A DNA stretch of 10,080 nt from Oribacterium parvum (GTDB taxonomy: Bacteria; Bacillota; Clostridia; Lachnospirales; Lachnospiraceae): NCBI GenBank assembly GCA_938022235.1, contig CALIEL010000097.1, forward strand, positions 1 to 10,080. Direction: 5' to 3'. The position numbers and the translations under genes were made by a program. This document shows positions 7,038-10,080 of this stretch, piece after piece; the first letter of the stretch is position 1; each line of letters starts with the position of its first letter. The notes below the pieces were generated by a model. It was not told where the DNA came from. It made no database searches and saw only the letters and a list, made by a program, of their open reading frames with translations.

Positions 7038-8297
7038 TTAAGCCAATGGCAAATCTATCGTTACACAAAATTGATTCTCTATTTTATCAAAACGAATTCT
7101 TCCGCCGATTTTATCTATAATCTTTTTGCAAATATATAAGCCCAATCCGGAACCGGCAAAATCCTTGGCTTTTTTCCCTCTATAAAATCTTTGATCCACC
7201 AAGTGGATTTCCTCCTCTTCAATGCAATCTCCAAAATCACTAACAGATATTCGTAAGTACTGATCGGAAAAACAGGAAGATACAGTAATCTCCGTATTCG
7301 CATATTTATAAGAATTATTGATTATGTTATCGAAAACCTGCAATAGCCGATTCTTGTCTATTTTTATAATGCAGGAAGGAATGGATATTTCTCTGATATA
7401 GTTTTTGTAATCTGCACTACGAATAATATCTGTTACAACTTCACTACATTCTTCTCTTACAATAACTTCCATTTCCTCCAACTCATCTAATGTAGACTGC
7501 AATAAATTGGAAGCCAAAAGATTGATTTGCTCCGCTTTATCCATAATTATCATCATCTTTTTTCTTTTGGATTCGTTATCCTCTTGTAAAGCAAGAAGTT
7601 CTGTAGTTGCTTTTATGGAAGCAATCGGCGTTTTTATATCATGACTTAACGAGGCTATAAGCTCTTTTCTCTTTTTTAGAGCATTTTGCTCATTGATTTT
7701 AGCGTTTAAAAGCTTCTCTCTCATAATATCAAAGCTATTGGCAAATGTACTAAGAGCATTGTTACTATGAATACTGAGAGGCATCTCAAGATTTCCATCT
7801 GAAATTCTTTCTGCAAAAACTTTTAATTGGTCTAATGGTTGAAGTATGGTTCTCCATATTTCAAATACCAGGATTGCAATAATAAGAAAAAACAAACTGT
7901 TAATCAGTAAATAGATATTTCTCATACGAATACTGTACGAAACGTAACGTTCATAATCTTCATTTAAAACAATAAGCTTTCCCACTACTTTCTCGTTTTT
8001 TACAATATCTATAATCGTATCTTTGTTTTTTATAGAGTCTTCCAATCCACGTCTCTTCATGAGCATGGATTCGTAAACAATATCTCCCTGCTCATTAATA
8101 ACATAGAATGAAAGATTGCTTTTCCTATCTCGAAAAACACTGTCTTCCCAGTGCCCCCAGTTTTTTTCCACTGACTTTCTGATATAATTTACCTCAGCAA
8201 AATCGTTAGGCTTCTTCATTATCGGTAAAACCAACAATACTAGGGTAAGCCAGGAAAGGATCAAGATTAGTAGAAAATAGAGATACCCTTTTTTCAT
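7038..8297 (-). CDS. Membrane sensor histidine kinase
   Basis: This sensor kinase has 419 residues from the ATG at 8297, whose ATGA overlaps the regulator stop and which has AGAAGGA just upstream. An ATG 39 bases earlier is open but has no better support. There is a first membrane segment (about 5-27), an outside domain of about 100 residues, a second segment (about 128-148), a HAMP linker, the HisKA box SLSHDIKTP with phospho-acceptor His219, an N box DNIINNSYKYA (about 323-333) and the ATP-lid glycine motif GSGLGL (382-387). The G1 box reads DFGDC where DxGxG is usual: the second glycine is cysteine. The large outside domain separates it from the small intramembrane-sensing kinases of the BceS type and suggests direct sensing of an external ligand, perhaps the locus peptide. 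It should phosphorylate the regulator encoded just upstream. Confidence 0.9.
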   Translation of the reverse strand: MKKGYLYFLLILILSWLTLVLLVLPIMKKPNDFAEVNYIRKSVEKNWGHWEDSVFRDRKSNLSFYVINEQGDIVYESMLMKRRGLEDSIKNKDTIIDIVKNEKVVGKLIVLNEDYERYVSYSIRMRNIYLLINSLFFLIIAILVFEIWRTILQPLDQLKVFAERISDGNLEMPLSIHSNNALSTFANSFDIMREKLLNAKINEQNALKKRKELIASLSHDIKTPIASIKATTELLALQEDNESKRKKMMIIMDKAEQINLLASNLLQSTLDELEEMEVIVREECSEVVTDIIRSADYKNYIREISIPSCIIKIDKNRLLQVFDNIINNSYKYANTEITVSSCFSDQYLRISVSDFGDCIEEEEIHLVDQRFYRGKKAKDFAGSGLGLYICKKIIDKIGGRIRFDKIENQFCVTIDLPLA

Positions 8298-8980
8298 TGT
8301 CCTTCTCCTAATGTCAACATGTACCCTATCCCCCAAACCGTCCTTAAAACTTGCGGTTCGTTAGGATCTATCTCTATTTTTTCTCTTAATCTGCGAATGT
8401 GGACATTTAGTGTATTATCTCCGGTGATACTATCCTGCCATACATTTTGGAATAATTCCTCTTTCGATATGGTTCTGCCTTGATTTTTCAGGAGATAGAA
8501 AAGTAACTTTTTTTCCATTCCTTTCAGCTTTATTCTTTCCCCGGCACTATATAATTCTTCTTTTTTAAAATCCGCCTCACATCTTCCCACGCTCACGCCG
8601 TCTAATTTATCTTCCGGATAATATCGTTTCAAGAAAACCTGTATTTTGGCAAGCAAATAACTGAGGGCATAAGGTTTTTGTATGTAATCATCCCCTCCGA
8701 TATGTAAGGCTAAAATCATGTCATCCGTACTGCTACGTGCACTGATAAAAATAATAGGTACATCCGTCATTTGACGGATTTTCTTACAAAGCTCAAACCC
8801 GGATTCATCACCTAAGTTAATATCCAGTAAAATCAACTTTACCCTATCCTTGGAAAGAACTTCAAAACATTGCTCCTGAGACTCAGCCGTAACAGTACTT
8901 ATGCCAAATAAGTTCAAATATTCACTTGTAGCATCCAGCAAACTTTTCTCATCATCAATTATTAGACAATCATAAATCAT
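8294..8980 (-). CDS. OmpR-family response regulator
   Basis: This 228-residue cytoplasmic DNA-binding protein pairs with the histidine kinase whose start it overlaps. The receiver domain (about 1-115) has the acidic pair Asp9-Asp10, phospho-acceptor Asp53 in LILLDINLG, Ser80 in the IFISA switch position and Lys102 in YIQKPY. The C-terminal winged helix (about 130-225) has the typical LLFYLLKNQGRTISKEEL and VHIRRLREKIE features and ends in RTVWGIGYML. All phosphorylation residues are intact. The ribosome site is poor: GAGG lies about 13 bases before the ATG, so expression may be low or depend on read-through from prmA, 107 bases upstream. No terminator separates them. The likely target is the ABC operon, whose promoter region carries direct repeats suited to this family; self-regulation cannot be seen. 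Confidence 0.92.
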   Translation of the reverse strand: MIYDCLIIDDEKSLLDATSEYLNLFGISTVTAESQEQCFEVLSKDRVKLILLDINLGDESGFELCKKIRQMTDVPIIFISARSSTDDMILALHIGGDDYIQKPYALSYLLAKIQVFLKRYYPEDKLDGVSVGRCEADFKKEELYSAGERIKLKGMEKKLLFYLLKNQGRTISKEELFQNVWQDSITGDNTLNVHIRRLREKIEIDPNEPQVLRTVWGIGYMLTLGEGQ

Positions 8981-9087
8981 AAAAACAGCTCTACCTCACT
9001 TTCTGCTTCTTCCTGTATGCGTTAATAAATAGATGGTAGATTTGTATATTCTTTACTTTGTTTAAATAAAACTACTGACTCTTTCTC

Positions 9088-10080
9088 TTAAAATGACTTT
9101 TTCCTACATATAAAGGCGTGCCACTCCCCTTCCTGCAGCTCTTCCAGAATTTCCCATTCCTTCACTGCTTTCAGAGTCTTTCTAACTTCCTCCGCCTTTT
9201 CTTCCAAAATTCCGGAGGCAATAAAGATTCCTCCTTCTTCCAAAAACTTCGGTACTTCCGGTGCTAAGGCAATGATAACCGGAGCTAAAATATTGGCTAA
9301 AACCAGGGAAAAGGGCTTTTCTTCACAGCTTTTCCGAAAGGCCAGCTCTTCCTTTTCCTGTCCCAGAATATTTCCGATAAAAAGTGTCATCTGATCCTTA
9401 GAAAGGGTATTTTTCAAAAGATTTTCTTCCACTGCTCCCTCACATAGAGGGTCTAAATCCGTGGCGAATACTTCCTTTGCCCCCATCTTTAGCGCAGCAA
9501 TGCCCAGAATTCCGGAGCCGGTTCCCAAATCCAGAACCCTTTCCTTTCCCTTTCCGTATTTTCCTAAAGCCTGAAGGCAGAGCTTGGTGGTTTCATGCTG
9601 TCCCGTTCCGAAGGTGGTGCCCGGGTCTACCGATAGCAGGATTTTCCCCTCTGCTTCCTTCGGGATTTCCTCCCAGCTTGGGCAGATGAAAAAGTCTCCC
9701 ACAGCAAAGGAATGGAAGAAGTCATGCCAAGCATTCATCCAGTCCTTATCCTCCGTTTCGGATTGGGTAATGGTTCCCTTACCGATATTGCAGTAGGAAG
9801 ACATATTTTCCAGCTCTTTTCTCAATGCTCTGAGAATTTCATCGCACTCTTCCTCCGTGAAAATGTTAGAAGAATTCAAGGTATAGGAATGATCCACCAG
9901 GGGGTCAGAGAAGGCCTTTTCCACCTCTTCCTTTCGTCTTTCCTTATCTTCTTTGGAAAGCACTTCCACATAAAAGGAAAGGGTGGCATCATCTATGCTG
10001 TCATCTCCCTCGGGATAAAGGTCTACAAACATCGTTTTCGCCTCTTCCTCGGTAATCCCCCGCTGGTCGGAAAACTCTAC
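9088..10080 (-). CDS. prmA: Ribosomal protein L11 methyltransferase PrmA, N-terminal end outside window
   Basis: PrmA adds methyl groups from S-adenosylmethionine to ribosomal protein L11 in the cytoplasm. The frame stays open through base 10080. An internal Met at 10032 is not the start, because the 16 codons before it (ending GITEEEAKT) match the usual N-terminal domain, and only the first few dozen residues are missing. Visible motifs are DPGTTFGTGQHETT, the SAM-binding motif VLDLGTGSGILGIAALKMGA, an acidic ATDLDP after the second strand, and NILAPVI, the catalytic-region motif of the PrmA family. The acidic, charged middle section before DWMNAWHDFF is also usual. GC content is clearly higher (about 47% in a sampled line) than in the maturase and exporter genes, marking this as resident core genome at the border of the peptide locus. 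In many Clostridia prmA is followed by a 16S rRNA methyltransferase gene; here the two-component genes come next instead. Confidence 0.93.
   Translation of the reverse strand, partial: VEFSDQRGITEEEAKTMFVDLYPEGDDSIDDATLSFYVEVLSKEDKERRKEEVEKAFSDPLVDHSYTLNSSNIFTEEECDEILRALRKELENMSSYCNIGKGTITQSETEDKDWMNAWHDFFHSFAVGDFFICPSWEEIPKEAEGKILLSVDPGTTFGTGQHETTKLCLQALGKYGKGKERVLDLGTGSGILGIAALKMGAKEVFATDLDPLCEGAVEENLLKNTLSKDQMTLFIGNILGQEKEELAFRKSCEEKPFSLVLANILAPVIIALAPEVPKFLEEGGIFIASGILEEKAEEVRKTLKAVKEWEILEELQEGEWHAFICRKKSF

Noticed and set aside
7038..8336. Longer histidine kinase form starting at 8336
   Set aside because: The start at 8297 has a good ribosome site, an ATGA overlap with the regulator, and places the first membrane segment at the N-terminus as usual.
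9075..9095. TTAAGA near the prmA stop as a possible regulator box for self-control
   Set aside because: Single imperfect copy without a phased repeat.
9477..9796. Plus-strand open frames of about 70 codons across prmA
   Set aside because: Shadows of the GC-richer prmA coding strand; no start signals, and the minus-strand protein is clearly the real one.

Overview
The window looks like chromosomal DNA of an AT-rich Gram-positive anaerobe of the Clostridia, possibly near Lachnospiraceae. The grounds are low GC, AGGAG-type ribosome sites close to the starts, tight ATGA/TAATG gene overlaps, and a Firmicutes-like PrmA. The genus cannot be named from sequence alone. All seven clear genes lie on the minus strand, so transcription runs from 10080 towards 1.

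Layout in transcription order: the 3' part of prmA, the ribosomal protein L11 methyltransferase (10080-9088, start outside the window); an OmpR-type response regulator (8980-8294) overlapping by ATGA a membrane histidine kinase (8297-7038); a strong rho-independent terminator (7026-6981); a short control region with three CTTAAC boxes; an ABC ATPase (6769-5996) overlapping a two-domain FtsX/MacB-type permease (6002-3633); a 444-bp gap holding a candidate 30-residue, two-cysteine peptide gene (3575-3483) enclosed by a 21-bp inverted repeat; a radical SAM/SPASM peptide maturase (3188-1890); a peptide-exporter-type ABC half transporter (1855-188). The first 187 bases hold no recognised gene, only a 39-codon plus-strand open frame running in from the edge.

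Taken together, 8980-188 reads as a self-contained ribosomally made, post-translationally modified peptide (RiPP) locus. The two-component system would sense a peptide or envelope stress and switch on the ATPase/permease pair for self-protection. The small peptide would be cross-linked by the SPASM enzyme and exported by the half transporter. The link between the regulatory/immunity half and the biosynthetic half is inferred from gene order. By eye, the maturase and exporter are near 30% GC, the regulator and permease genes somewhat higher, and prmA about 47%, which suggests a locus assembled by transfer next to a housekeeping gene.

No tRNA, rRNA, CRISPR array or complete insertion sequence was seen.
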